From the NCBI GenBank assembly GCA_018901715.1, contig JAHIEL010000036.1, forward strand, positions 1-11,144: a stretch of DNA of 11,144 bases. The letters run 5' to 3'. The DNA comes from Patescibacteria group bacterium. Lineage in GTDB: Bacteria; Patescibacteriota; Minisyncoccia; Minisyncoccales; PEYH01. Position 1 is the stretch's first letter. The number at the start of each line of letters is the position of its first letter. Positions 1-7,200 of this stretch are shown in pieces. Below the pieces are notes generated by a model. That model searched no databases and was not told the DNA's origin. It was given only the letters and a program-made list of their open reading frames with translations. A program made the position numbers and the translations under genes.

Positions 1-863
1 ACTGGCGGATGAGTTGAATACAATCTTGTGAACCAACTTTTTGCCTGTTTGCCGCGAAAAGGATTAACAATATATAAGTGAGCTGTGGCATTATTGGCTT
101 TTCTCATTTGGTCCGGATCATTAGCGATTTTTTCAAGAGCTCTGGCAAGTCCTTCTGGATATCTTGTTATTAAAGCGCCAGAAGCGTCTGATAAAAATTC
201 TCTTTTCCTTGAAATTGCCAATTTTATTAAATTAGCTGCAATCGGCGCCAGCACTGCTGAGACAACCCCCAAAATCATAATTAATGCACCCAAATTTCCC
301 TTGCCTGAATCCCTTTTTCTTCCACCGCCATAAAAACTTATTCTTAAAAACATATTTGACGCAATCGCAATAACTCCCACCAACACTACCACAGCTGTCT
401 GTAAAAGCATATCTTTATTTTTTATATGCGATAATTCGTGTGCAATAACTCCTTCTAATTCTACTTTTTCAAGTTTTTCTAAAAGTCCTGTGGTAACCGC
501 AACTACAGCATTATCTTTATTTCTCCCAGTAGCAAAAGCATTTGGTTGGCTCTCGTTTATAATATAAATTTTAGGCAATGGCAGACCAACTGTAATACAA
601 AGGTTTTCTACAGTTCTATATAATGTAGGGTTATCCGATTTTTTAATCAGTTTAGCCCCAGCCATTGAAAGCACTATTTTATCTGAATACCAATAACTAG
701 TAATGCTCATTAATACGCTAATAATCACTGCCACAAAAAGAATCTCTATGCTATCTAATGCTAAACTAAAAATCCATCCAACTCCGATTATAAAAAGCAA
801 AAAAAAGGTTATTAAAAACCAGGTCTTGCGGACATTCTTTTCTGCGACATTGTATAAGGTCAT
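1..863 (-). CDS. htpX: HtpX-like M48 membrane zinc metalloprotease (C-terminus cut by window edge)
   Basis: HtpX is an integral membrane zinc endopeptidase that degrades misfolded membrane proteins. The frame is open from the ATG at 861-863 to the window edge, 287 codons. The zinc motif HELSH lies at residues 142-146, with the likely third ligand Glu222 in the REFLSD segment, as in M48B peptidases. Hydrophobic segments lie around residues 14-32 and 36-52 and on both sides of the zinc motif's domain (about 150-170 and 185-205). The family motif NAFATG and the C-terminal STHPP are present. HtpX proteins are usually 280-300 residues, so only about ten to fifteen residues should be missing. I found no frameshift. 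There is no Shine-Dalgarno. It lies downstream of lemA on the same strand, separated by a structured repeat, so it is probably co-transcribed with lemA. The family call is firm; the substrate is unknown. Confidence 0.95.
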   Translation of the reverse strand, partial: MTLYNVAEKNVRKTWFLITFFLLFIIGVGWIFSLALDSIEILFVAVIISVLMSITSYWYSDKIVLSMAGAKLIKKSDNPTLYRTVENLCITVGLPLPKIYIINESQPNAFATGRNKDNAVVAVTTGLLEKLEKVELEGVIAHELSHIKNKDMLLQTAVVVLVGVIAIASNMFLRISFYGGGRKRDSGKGNLGALIMILGVVSAVLAPIAANLIKLAISRKREFLSDASGALITRYPEGLARALEKIANDPDQMRKANNATAHLYIVNPFRGKQAKSWFTRLYSTHPP

Positions 864-901
864 CGCTAAAATTTATTATTCTAATAAAATTAAAAAAGCG
901 A

Positions 902-1036
902 GGATAGTTGTTGAGAAATGCATCACGCAGGGCGAGCGGGCATGGTTTCCCGCCGTAGGCGGGAAGAGCGAGGCCGAGGGCGAGCAGCGATTTCCTCGCA
1001 GGGGAAATCGACTGCGTCAGTTCGAGGCAACTATCC
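902..1036. repeat. GC-rich structured intergenic element, copy 1
   Basis: This 135-nt GC-rich block fills nearly all of the lemA-htpX gap. Its ends are a perfect 9-bp inverted repeat (GGATAGTTG at 902-910, CAACTATCC at 1028-1036). Inside are a hairpin TTTCCCGCC/GGCGGGAAG with a 3-nt loop (946-966) and a hairpin CGATTTCC/GGAAATCG (988-1010) standing on a 4-bp helix GCAG/CTGC (984-987, 1012-1015). It shares TTGAG, CGCAGG, GCATGGT and GAGGG at identical offsets with the element at 11006-11143. GCGA-type sequence flanks it on both sides (898-901, 1039-1042). An open frame on the plus strand crosses it but has no coding features. Function is unknown; a dispersed REP-like or non-autonomous mobile repeat is the best guess. 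Confidence 0.8.
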
Positions 1037-1069
1037 GAGCGATTTAATAATCAAACGATAATTATTGTC

Positions 1070-1624
1070 TTAGAATTCAACTTTTGGCGCTTCTCTCTCT
1101 CCTGGGACTGCTAGCTCAAACAAATCCATTTTCTTATAATTGAACGCCTTTGCAATAATGTTGGAAGGAAAACTCTCAATCTTAATGTTCAAGGACTTTA
1201 CATTGTTATTGTAAAATCTGCGAGACGCCTGAACTTTATCTTCAGTATCAACCAATTCTTCTTGAAGATGCTTAAAATTTTCAGATGCCTTTAAATCAGG
1301 ATAGTTTTCTACAACAGCAAAAAGGGATTTTAAAGTATCAGAAAGCATATTTTCTGCTTTTCCTTTTGCTTCTGTGCCTTGAGCATTCATTGCTTGGCTC
1401 CTTGCTTGAGTAACTTTTTCAAAAAGTTCTCTTTCGTGTGTGGCATAGCCCTTTACTGCATTTACTAAATTAGGAATCAAGTTATACCTTCTTTTTAACT
1501 GAACATCAATGTCAGCCCATGCCTCTTTAGCCCTATTCTTTAAAACCACTAATTTGTTAAAAATAGCAGCAATGGCTAAGAGTGCGACGACAACGATTAT
1601 TCCTATTACAATTATAAAAGTCAT
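1070..1624 (-). CDS. lemA: LemA family membrane protein
   Basis: The product has 184 residues, typical for LemA. It starts with one membrane helix (about residues 2-22), followed by a helical domain carrying the family signature (LKNRAKEAWADIDVQLKRR at about 28-46, then YNLIPNLVNAVKGYATHE). Later family features are the ENYPDLKASENF segment and RRFYNNNVKSLN. LemA proteins are anchored with a short outside N-terminus and a four-helix bundle; their molecular role is poorly known, but genetic linkage to HtpX-type proteases is recurrent and is seen here. The ATG at 1622-1624 is the natural start because the membrane helix begins at residue 2. No Shine-Dalgarno precedes it. A good promoter lies about 30 bp upstream, so lemA probably heads a lemA-htpX unit. 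Confidence 0.96.
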   Translation of the reverse strand: MTFIIVIGIIVVVALLAIAAIFNKLVVLKNRAKEAWADIDVQLKRRYNLIPNLVNAVKGYATHERELFEKVTQARSQAMNAQGTEAKGKAENMLSDTLKSLFAVVENYPDLKASENFKHLQEELVDTEDKVQASRRFYNNNVKSLNIKIESFPSNIIAKAFNYKKMDLFELAVPGEREAPKVEF

Positions 1625-1651
1625 AGTTTTTTAAATAAATTATTATATGAT

Positions 1652-1679
1652 ATTATAGCTCTTTCAACAAAAAAATCAA
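1652..1679 (-). promoter_or_regulatory. Putative sigma-70-type promoter for lemA
   Basis: Read on the minus strand, TTGATT (1679-1674) is followed after 16 bp by a perfect TATAAT (1657-1652). The lemA ATG is at 1624, leaving a short leader of roughly 20 nt. A second TATAAT lies at 1647-1642. Promoter calls in AT-rich DNA are weak on their own; position and spacing support this one. Confidence 0.5.
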
Positions 1680-1713
1680 GCAAGAAAACTGCTCGATTAA
1701 TAATGTCGTTCAG

Positions 1714-2016
1714 TTATTTGACAAACTCTATCTTTAAATCGCGATCAAAAACCTTAGCGACTTTTTGAAGCGTTTCTGTGGTAAAGTTTTGCTGCCCTGA
1801 TTCCATACGGGCAATATTGCTTTGATTAGTCCCTAATTTTTTGGCTAGCACGGCCTGCGACATCTTTTCCTTCTTCCTTAATTGCAAAATCTGATAAGCA
1901 ATCTCTATTTGCTTACCATATTTATCATAATATTTCTTGATGTTCTTATTCTTCAGCTGTTCTGAAAGATATTCTTGAAAATCTATTGCTTTTTTAATTT
2001 TGCTTTCTTTATTCAT
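1714..2016 (-). CDS. higA: HigA-like XRE-family antitoxin
   Basis: A 100-residue protein with an XRE-type helix-turn-helix at about residues 40-90; the recognition region reads MSQAVLAKKLGTNQSNIARM, followed by ESGQQNFTTETLQKVAKVF. The N-terminal 35 residues are charged and helical and may contact the toxin. In the HigBA layout the toxin gene comes first and the HTH antitoxin second, as here, and the antitoxin represses the operon. Its start overlaps the toxin gene by 8 nt, which implies translational coupling. No Shine-Dalgarno is seen. A stand-alone regulator is possible, but the overlap with a RelE-superfamily gene makes antitoxin the better call. Confidence 0.88.
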   Translation of the reverse strand: MNKESKIKKAIDFQEYLSEQLKNKNIKKYYDKYGKQIEIAYQILQLRKKEKMSQAVLAKKLGTNQSNIARMESGQQNFTTETLQKVAKVFDRDLKIEFVK

Positions 2017-2377
2017 ATATTTGTTTATTTTTTAAAACATCTATGTAATTTGTTTCTGCCCTAAAAATTTCATTTCTCGGCGTCTTTTGAGTATTCTTTG
2101 TAAATGCGTACAATAAAATTATAGTTTTGTTTATAAATAGGAAATAAAATATGCGATGTCTTTTCTTATTGAAATCTACTCTTAATTCCCTAACCTTGCC
2201 CTTAATGTGTTTTGAATATGGCTCATCTAAATATCCTTTCTGTTGCCTCAAAAATTCAATATATTTTAAAACCTTTGCCTTTTCTTTTTCATTTAACTTT
2301 TCAATATATTCTAATACTGGGATATTGCCTATTTCAGAGTCCTTGTAAAATTTTACCTTGTAGTCATAATATATCAT
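2009..2377 (-). CDS. higB: HigB/Gp49-like RelE-superfamily toxin
   Basis: A 122-residue protein matching the phage Gp49-like/HigB branch of the RelE/ParE superfamily, whose members generally cut mRNA on the ribosome. Visible family features are the strand pair around KVRELRVDF (61-69), the basic KKRHRIFYF (71-79), a hydrophobic strand TIILLY, and the C-terminal FTKNTQKTP (92-100) followed by NEIFRA. Conserved basic residues in these segments (for example Arg63, Arg66, Arg73, Arg75, Lys94, Lys98) are the likely functional ones. It is the first gene of a two-gene unit with higA. A near-perfect palindrome covers the start codon and suggests autorepression. Length and motifs are intact, so it appears functional. 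Confidence 0.88.
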   Translation of the reverse strand: MIYYDYKVKFYKDSEIGNIPVLEYIEKLNEKEKAKVLKYIEFLRQQKGYLDEPYSKHIKGKVRELRVDFNKKRHRIFYFLFINKTIILLYAFTKNTQKTPRNEIFRAETNYIDVLKNKQIYE

Positions 2378-2420
2378 TTATGATATGTGTCAATAGTTTT
2401 CGTGTGCATAACTCATTATA
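2371..2420 (-). promoter_or_regulatory. Putative higBA promoter and operator
   Basis: On the minus strand a perfect TATAAT lies at 2420-2415, giving a leader of about 30 nt before the higB ATG at 2377. An inverted repeat with 7-bp arms (ATATCAT, 2-nt spacer, ATGATAT; 2371-2386) covers the start codon and is the best candidate HigA operator. A second possible promoter is TTGACA (2393-2388) with TATTAT 16 bp further (2371-2366), but it would start transcription inside the gene. The operator role is inferred from the family's usual autoregulation. Confidence 0.5.
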
Positions 2421-2450
2421 TCACAACAACAATTAAATGTGTTATTTATC

Positions 2451-2483
2451 AAAAAGCCCCTGCTTTTTGAGCAAGGGCTTTTT
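2451..2483 (-). terminator. Rho-independent terminator after groEL
   Basis: An almost perfect hairpin: AAAAAGCCCCTGCT at 2451-2464 pairs with AGCAAGGGCTTTTT at 2470-2483 (one mismatch) with a 5-nt loop. It has T-runs on both sides, so it could end transcription in either direction. It lies 15 bp past the groEL stop and separates the chaperonin operon from higBA on the same strand. Confidence 0.9.
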
Positions 2484-2498
2484 GCTTCGTATTTTTGA

Positions 2499-4121
2499 TT
2501 ACATATCTGAATAAGGATTCGGCATTTGCTGCCTATCTTTCGGTTCTGGCTTATCTGAAATAACTACTTCTGTGGTTAAAAAGGTAGCTCCTGCTGAAAC
2601 CGCGTTTTCTAAAGCAGCTCTCACAACCTTGGTTGGGTCAATAATACCTGTCTGCATAAGATTTTCAAATTTTAATGTCTGGGCGTTAAATCCAAATCCA
2701 AATTCTCCATTGCCTTTAATTTTCGCTGCCACAACCCCAGCATCAACTCCAGCATTTTGAGCAATTTGGCGAGCTGGCGATTCTATGGCTTTCTTCAAAA
2801 TGTTCACTCCTGTCTGGCTATCTTTATCTGTCATTTTTAAGTCATCAAGTTCTTTCACAGCTCCCAAAAGAGCTACTCCGCCACCGGGAACAATTCCCTC
2901 TTCTAATGCGGAACGGGCTGCAGATAAAGCATCTTCTGCTTTATGCTGCTTTGCCCTTTGCTCCACTTCAGTAGGCGCGCCAACTTTAATAACAGCAACG
3001 CCACCAGAAAGTTTAGCTAATCTTTCTTCTAATTTTTCCTTATCAAATTCTGACTCCGCATCTTCTATCTGCATCTTAATTTGATTAATCCTTGCCTCAA
3101 GCATTAATTTATCTCCCCGTCCTTCTATAATCGTAGTATTCTCTTTAGTAGCGCTAATTTTTCTCGCGCTACCAAGCATATCTATTTCAACACTCTCAAG
3201 AGTTAACCCAACATCTTCGGAAATAACCTTTGCTCCGACAAGAACGGCAATGTCTTCCAACATTTCCTTTTTTCTATCGCCAAAGCCGGGTGACTTAACT
3301 GCCAAAGCATTTAAAACGCCTCTGATTTTATTAACTAATAGAGTGGCTAATGCCTCGCCTTCTACATCATCAGCAATTAAGACAAAATCCTTTTTGCCGG
3401 TTTGCGCCACTTTTTCCAAAATAGGCACTAATTCTTTTATAGAAGAAACTTTTTTATCTGTTATAAGAATATAAGGGTCATCTAATTCAGCTCTCATGTG
3501 GTCTGCATCAGTTATCATATATGGAGAGATGAAACCCTTATCAAATTGAAGGCCTTTGACTATTTCTTTTTGTAAACCAAATGTCTTTGATTCTTCAATT
3601 GTTACTACTCCATCTTTGCCAACTTCTTCAATCACATCTGCAATAAGATTGCCAAGCTCTTCATCTTCTGCAGCTATAGTCGCAACTTTCGCGATATCGT
3701 CTCTGCCTGTCATTGGCTTGGAAACATTTTTTAAATATTCAACAACTTTTCTGCTTGCTGCTTCAATCCCCTTTTTCAATGCTAAAGGATTAGCTCCAGC
3801 AGCAACATTTTTAAGTCCTTCGGAAATAATTGCTTGAGCTAAAACAGTAGCGCTAGTCGTCCCATCACCTGCCATTTCATTGGCCTTTGATGCAACCTCT
3901 TTGACTATTTCAGCGCCCATATTTTCAACCTTATCCTCTAGCTCAATATCTTTGGCAATTGTTACGCCATCGTTTGTAATAATAGGAACACCATAACTTT
4001 GACCTAAAATTACATTCCTCCCTCTTGGGCCTAATGTTACCTTAACTGCATCAGCTAACTTGTCAGCACCCGCCTTAAGCTTTTTCCTTGCATTTTCAGA
4101 ATAATAAATTAATTTGCTCAT
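2499..4121 (-). CDS. groL: Chaperonin GroEL (60 kDa)
   Basis: A 540-residue group I chaperonin subunit, the ATP-driven folding cage that works with GroES in the cytoplasm. The ATP site is intact: LGPRGRNV at about 30-37, the DGVTIAKDI segment with Asp51, GDGTT at 85-89 with Asp86, and Asp397 in KAEDAL (equivalents of E. coli Asp52, Asp87 and Asp398). EEGIVPGGGVAL and the apical-domain VKSPGFGDRKKEML segment are also present. The C-terminus ends in PNPYSDM with no Gly-Gly-Met repeats, unlike most bacterial GroELs. It follows groES by 18 bp in the standard operon order. The ATG at 4119-4121 has no Shine-Dalgarno. A terminator follows closely. Confidence 0.99.
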   Translation of the reverse strand: MSKLIYYSENARKKLKAGADKLADAVKVTLGPRGRNVILGQSYGVPIITNDGVTIAKDIELEDKVENMGAEIVKEVASKANEMAGDGTTSATVLAQAIISEGLKNVAAGANPLALKKGIEAASRKVVEYLKNVSKPMTGRDDIAKVATIAAEDEELGNLIADVIEEVGKDGVVTIEESKTFGLQKEIVKGLQFDKGFISPYMITDADHMRAELDDPYILITDKKVSSIKELVPILEKVAQTGKKDFVLIADDVEGEALATLLVNKIRGVLNALAVKSPGFGDRKKEMLEDIAVLVGAKVISEDVGLTLESVEIDMLGSARKISATKENTTIIEGRGDKLMLEARINQIKMQIEDAESEFDKEKLEERLAKLSGGVAVIKVGAPTEVEQRAKQHKAEDALSAARSALEEGIVPGGGVALLGAVKELDDLKMTDKDSQTGVNILKKAIESPARQIAQNAGVDAGVVAAKIKGNGEFGFGFNAQTLKFENLMQTGIIDPTKVVRAALENAVSAGATFLTTEVVISDKPEPKDRQQMPNPYSDM

Positions 4122-4139
4122 AAAATTAAAATAAGTTAA

Positions 4140-4430
4140 TTATTCAAGTATTGCTAAAATATCTTCTTGCTTGGCAATTAAATACTCTTTGCCATCAATT
4201 TCTATTTCATTAGGACCGTATTGAGTAAAAAGAACCCTATCGCCAACACTAACTTGCATTTCAATTATCTTGCCAGATGAAGTTTTCTTGCCACTACCAA
4301 CCGCAATTACAGTGCCCTGCTCTGGTCTTTCTTTTTTAGCGCTTTCCGGCAAAAAAATCCCGCTCTTTGTTTTTTCTTCTTGAGCAACTGGTTCAATTAA
4401 CACATTATCAGCTAAAGGTTTTACATTCAT
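4140..4430 (-). CDS. groS: Co-chaperonin GroES (10 kDa)
   Basis: A 96-residue co-chaperonin that caps the GroEL ring. It begins with the usual PLADNVLIEP strand, has the mobile loop EEKTKSGIFLPESAKKE (about 18-34) whose IFL tripeptide is the GroEL-binding contact, then QGTVIAVGSG, the VGDRVLF segment and the EYLIAKQEDILAIL end. It is the first gene of the groES-groEL operon. The ATG at 4428-4430 follows an ATAT sequence with no Shine-Dalgarno. No CIRCE (HrcA operator) inverted repeat is visible upstream. Confidence 0.99.
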   Translation of the reverse strand: MNVKPLADNVLIEPVAQEEKTKSGIFLPESAKKERPEQGTVIAVGSGKKTSSGKIIEMQVSVGDRVLFTQYGPNEIEIDGKEYLIAKQEDILAILE

Positions 4431-4533
4431 ATATAATAGTATATTAATTATTGTGATTTATACCTTAAATTAAATTGACAATTATGTCAAGCATTTGAGT
4501 TGCTCTAAAATCCAAAAATGTTAGAATAACATA
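4431..4533. promoter_or_regulatory. Divergent intergenic promoter region with a TTGACA/TGTCAA palindrome
   Basis: This 103-bp gap separates divergently read groES and the holin-like gene. TTGACA-ATTA-TGTCAA (4475-4490) is an inverted repeat with 6-bp arms and presents a -35-like TTGACA on both strands. Possible -10 boxes are TATACT on the minus strand (4443-4438), 7 nt before the groES ATG, and TAGAAT on the plus strand (4522-4527), 6 nt before the ATG at 4534. Such spacings would make both messages leaderless or nearly so. No -35 is ideally spaced for either box, so exact promoters are uncertain. No CIRCE is present. Confidence 0.4.
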
Positions 4534-4914
4534 ATGATTAGTTTTTTCTTCCAAATCTTGGCAGGAATCTTTGGAGTTTATTTAGCTGCAGAGTTCCTAC
4601 CCAATGTCGTTTTTATAGGAACAAGGCAAACCCTTCTTTTAATTGGTCTTGTTTTTGGTATAATGAATTATCTTATAAAACCGATTATTAATTTTTTTCT
4701 AACTCCTCTCCGTCTATTGACTTTTGGTCTAATTGGGTTAGTAATAAATATCGGAATAGTTTGGCTTATGTCCAATATCATATTCCCTAATAATTTAAAA
4801 ATAACAAATTTCTCGTCTTTACTATACGCAACCTTGATTATCTGGCTAACTAGTTTTTTCTTTTATGCATTAGCCAGACGCAATTGGCAAAGACGAAGAC
4901 ATCATTATGAATAA
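4534..4914 (+). CDS. Phage holin family 4 (four-helix) membrane protein
   Basis: A 126-residue, very hydrophobic protein with four predicted membrane helices at about 4-24, 33-55, 60-82 and 94-116, and a basic tail (ARRNWQRRRHH). The pattern of helix 2 followed by NYLIKPIINFFLTPLRLLTFGLIGLVIN is characteristic of the family formerly called DUF360 (superfamily IV holin, mycobacterial 4TMS type). These are common chromosomal genes, and a lytic role is unproven; here it starts a cluster with secG and a surface substrate-binding protein, so an envelope role is more likely. Its end overlaps secG by 8 nt. A possible -10 (TAGAAT) lies immediately upstream of the ATG, and no Shine-Dalgarno is visible. 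Confidence 0.85.
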   Translation: MISFFFQILAGIFGVYLAAEFLPNVVFIGTRQTLLLIGLVFGIMNYLIKPIINFFLTPLRLLTFGLIGLVINIGIVWLMSNIIFPNNLKITNFSSLLYATLIIWLTSFFFYALARRNWQRRRHHYE

Positions 4915-5125
4915 CATTTTAATAATTATACAAATAATTGTGTCTGCGCTTTTAATAGCTGGAATTCTTTTACAGCAAAGGGGTTCGGCTATGGGCTCTG
5001 CTTTTGGACAAGAAGGCGGAACAACATATGGCACCAAAAGAGGCGCAGAGAAAAAAATATTCTGGGCAACTGTAGTTCTTGGAGCCCTGTTTATTCTTTT
5101 ATCTATTCTAAATCTTATTACTTAA
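4907..5125 (+). CDS. secG: Preprotein translocase subunit SecG
   Basis: A 72-residue protein with two membrane helices (about 3-22 and 50-70) joined by the conserved SecG loop: LLQQRGSAMGSAFGQEGG followed by YGTKRGAEK. SecG is the small non-essential subunit of the SecYEG channel. Length and topology are normal. It overlaps the preceding gene by 8 nt and is followed after 4 nt by the start of the substrate-binding protein gene, so the three are probably one operon. The ATG at 4907 is the only start that keeps the full first helix. Confidence 0.93.
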   Translation: MNNILIIIQIIVSALLIAGILLQQRGSAMGSAFGQEGGTTYGTKRGAEKKIFWATVVLGALFILLSILNLIT

Positions 5126-5129
5126 AAAT

Positions 5130-7130
5130 TTGCTTAAATTATCTCTAAAAAAACTTAAGCCAAAAAAGGAATCTTTTCCAAAGCTCGGCTTATTAAAATT
5201 TCTACCAAAAATCTTAGATAAAAAAGAAAGATATATTTTTTCAGTCCTGTTTTTGATTTTTTTAATCTCTGGCATTGTTCTGACTATCAATCTATGGCAA
5301 ACAAACACGGAATTAATCCCAGCGAATGGTGGCATCTTAAGAGAGGGCGTGGTTGGGCAACCAAGATTTATTAATCCAGTTTACGGTTCTTCAAACGACT
5401 CTGACAGGGACTTAATAAACCTAATATATTCTGGACTTTTTGAATACGATTCTCAAGGCAATCTGTTGCCTGACTTAGTTAGCGACTATATTATAGAAGA
5501 TGATAACAAAACATATCTCCTAACTTTGAGACAGGATGTAGTGTTCCACGACAAAATACCTTTAACTGTTGATGATGTAATATTTACTATTAAGACAATC
5601 CAAAACCCAGATTTTCAAAGCCCTATCCAGGCCCAATGGCTTGATGTTGAAGCAGAAAAAATATCTGACTTCCAGCTCAAGCTCTTTCTGAAAAATCCCT
5701 ATCCAGCATTTTTAGAAACACTAACCTTAAAAATACTTCCTTCTCATATCTGGAAAGATGTTTCATCTCAAAATTTTCCTCTTTATAGTTATAATTTTGA
5801 GCCAATTGGCTCTGGAGCTTTTAAAATCAAAAATGTAAGCAGAGACAGCGCGGGAAAAATAAATTCAGTTGCTTTAGAAAAATTTTCACAATATTACGGC
5901 AAAAAACCATATTTAAATGAAATCTCTTTTATCTTCTTTAATAATCAAAACGAACTTCATCAAGCAGCGCAAAATAACATTATTGACGCTTTCTCTCCAA
6001 TGTCTTTGTCTGATTATAAAGAAATATATAAATTTGATGAGCATAGTTTTATTCTGCCAAGATATTATGCTCTATTTTTTAATTCAAAAGAAAAAGAATT
6101 GCTCACAAGCGATAAAGTGCGACTAGCCCTGAATTATGCCATTGATAAAGAAGAAATTAAAAAGGAAATCCTGAATAATAACGGTTCAATTGTTAACTCG
6201 CCGTTCCTGCCAGAGCTCTATCAGTTCCAATTGCCAAATGCTTCGTCAACATTTGATTCTGAAAAAGCGTTAGCTCTCTTTAGAGAGGATGGATTTGAAG
6301 AACAGGAAGGCAAATTAGTGAAAATAAAATCAGCAGAAACAATGAAATTCTCAAGCACTATTCAGTCCGGAGCGAGAGGTAGCGTAGTCAAATATCTACA
6401 AGAGTGCCTTTCCTCTCTTGACGACAGAATCTATCCGGAAAAAGAAATAACCAGTTATTTTGGAGCTAAAACAAAAGATGCAGTAATCAGATTTCAGCAA
6501 GAATATGCTGATGAAATTTTAACACCTTCTGGACTTACTGTTGGCAATGGCATAGTCGGCCCATCTACCAGAGAAAAACTTAATCAGGTTTGTATTATTG
6601 CGCCTGCTGAAATTATTCCATTGGAAATTACAATTACAACGAGCCAGGACCCTATGCTAAATCAAACCGCAGAAATCATCAAAGAACAATGGCAAAAAAT
6701 AGGAATTAGCGTTGAAATAGAATCATTGCCCATTGCTAAGATAAAACAAGAAATAATAAAAGAAAGAGATTATCATGCTCTGCTTTTTGGACAAGTGCTG
6801 GGAATTATTCCAGACCCATTTCCATTTTGGCATTCAAGCCAAAGAGTTTATCCTGGGTTGAATCTTGCCTATTTTAAAGATAGTAGCGTAGATAAACTAC
6901 TTGAAAGCGCAAGAACAGAGACAGATTTATCAAAAAAGTTTGAAAATTATGCTGAAGCACAGGAAATTCTGCTTAAACAAAGCCCAGCAATATTCTTATA
7001 TAACCCTAGCTATCTTTATTTAGTAGCAGAAAAAATAAAAGGCATTGAACCAGGACTAATTGCTGATTCCTGTCAAAGATTTGCAGAAATTGAAAATTGG
7101 TATATTAAAACCAAAAGAGTTTTGAAATGA
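5130..7130 (+). CDS. Membrane-anchored family 5 substrate-binding protein with inserted peptidoglycan-binding domain
   Basis: A 666-residue ABC-type solute-binding protein of the oligopeptide/dipeptide class (SBP_bac_5). Residues 1-34 are basic and cytoplasmic; 35-56 form a membrane helix with no lipobox cysteine, so the protein is anchored by its helix rather than as a lipoprotein. The binding fold begins near GGILREGVVGQPRFINPVY and runs to about 400 (with LTVDDVIFTI and YALFFN). Residues about 407-488 are a peptidoglycan-binding type 1 domain (SGARGSVVKYLQ, TSYFGAKTKDAVIRFQQEYA, GIVGPSTREKLNQ). The binding fold then resumes (ITITTSQDPMLNQTAEIIKEQW) to the end. The start is a TTG; the frame closes upstream at 5109-5111 with no ATG or GTG between. 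No permease or ATPase genes are nearby. The substrate is unknown; peptides, including wall peptides, are an inference. Confidence 0.88.
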   Translation: MLKLSLKKLKPKKESFPKLGLLKFLPKILDKKERYIFSVLFLIFLISGIVLTINLWQTNTELIPANGGILREGVVGQPRFINPVYGSSNDSDRDLINLIYSGLFEYDSQGNLLPDLVSDYIIEDDNKTYLLTLRQDVVFHDKIPLTVDDVIFTIKTIQNPDFQSPIQAQWLDVEAEKISDFQLKLFLKNPYPAFLETLTLKILPSHIWKDVSSQNFPLYSYNFEPIGSGAFKIKNVSRDSAGKINSVALEKFSQYYGKKPYLNEISFIFFNNQNELHQAAQNNIIDAFSPMSLSDYKEIYKFDEHSFILPRYYALFFNSKEKELLTSDKVRLALNYAIDKEEIKKEILNNNGSIVNSPFLPELYQFQLPNASSTFDSEKALALFREDGFEEQEGKLVKIKSAETMKFSSTIQSGARGSVVKYLQECLSSLDDRIYPEKEITSYFGAKTKDAVIRFQQEYADEILTPSGLTVGNGIVGPSTREKLNQVCIIAPAEIIPLEITITTSQDPMLNQTAEIIKEQWQKIGISVEIESLPIAKIKQEIIKERDYHALLFGQVLGIIPDPFPFWHSSQRVYPGLNLAYFKDSSVDKLLESARTETDLSKKFENYAEAQEILLKQSPAIFLYNPSYLYLVAEKIKGIEPGLIADSCQRFAEIENWYIKTKRVLK

Positions 7131-7200
7131 GATATACATATAAATTTAAAAAATCGAAAAGAAGCTCTTTCACTAATTCTCCAAACAAAAAACACAATAA

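Noticed and set aside
301..340. Suspected frameshift in htpX at the glycine/lysine-rich segment
   Set aside because: Recounting the A-run gives a continuous frame (GGRKRDSGKGNLGALI) that matches the family.
703..1047. Plus-strand open frame crossing the start of htpX and the GC-rich element
   Set aside because: It is antisense to the well-conserved htpX N-terminus and its end is only the translated repeat element.
4475..4510. CIRCE/HrcA operator upstream of groES
   Set aside because: The TTAGCACTC-N9-GAGTGCTAA pattern is absent. Only a short AGCA-N7-TGCT and the unrelated TTGACA palindrome are seen.
5232..5300. Lipoprotein signal on the substrate-binding protein
   Set aside because: No cysteine follows the N-terminal helix, so a lipobox is not supported.
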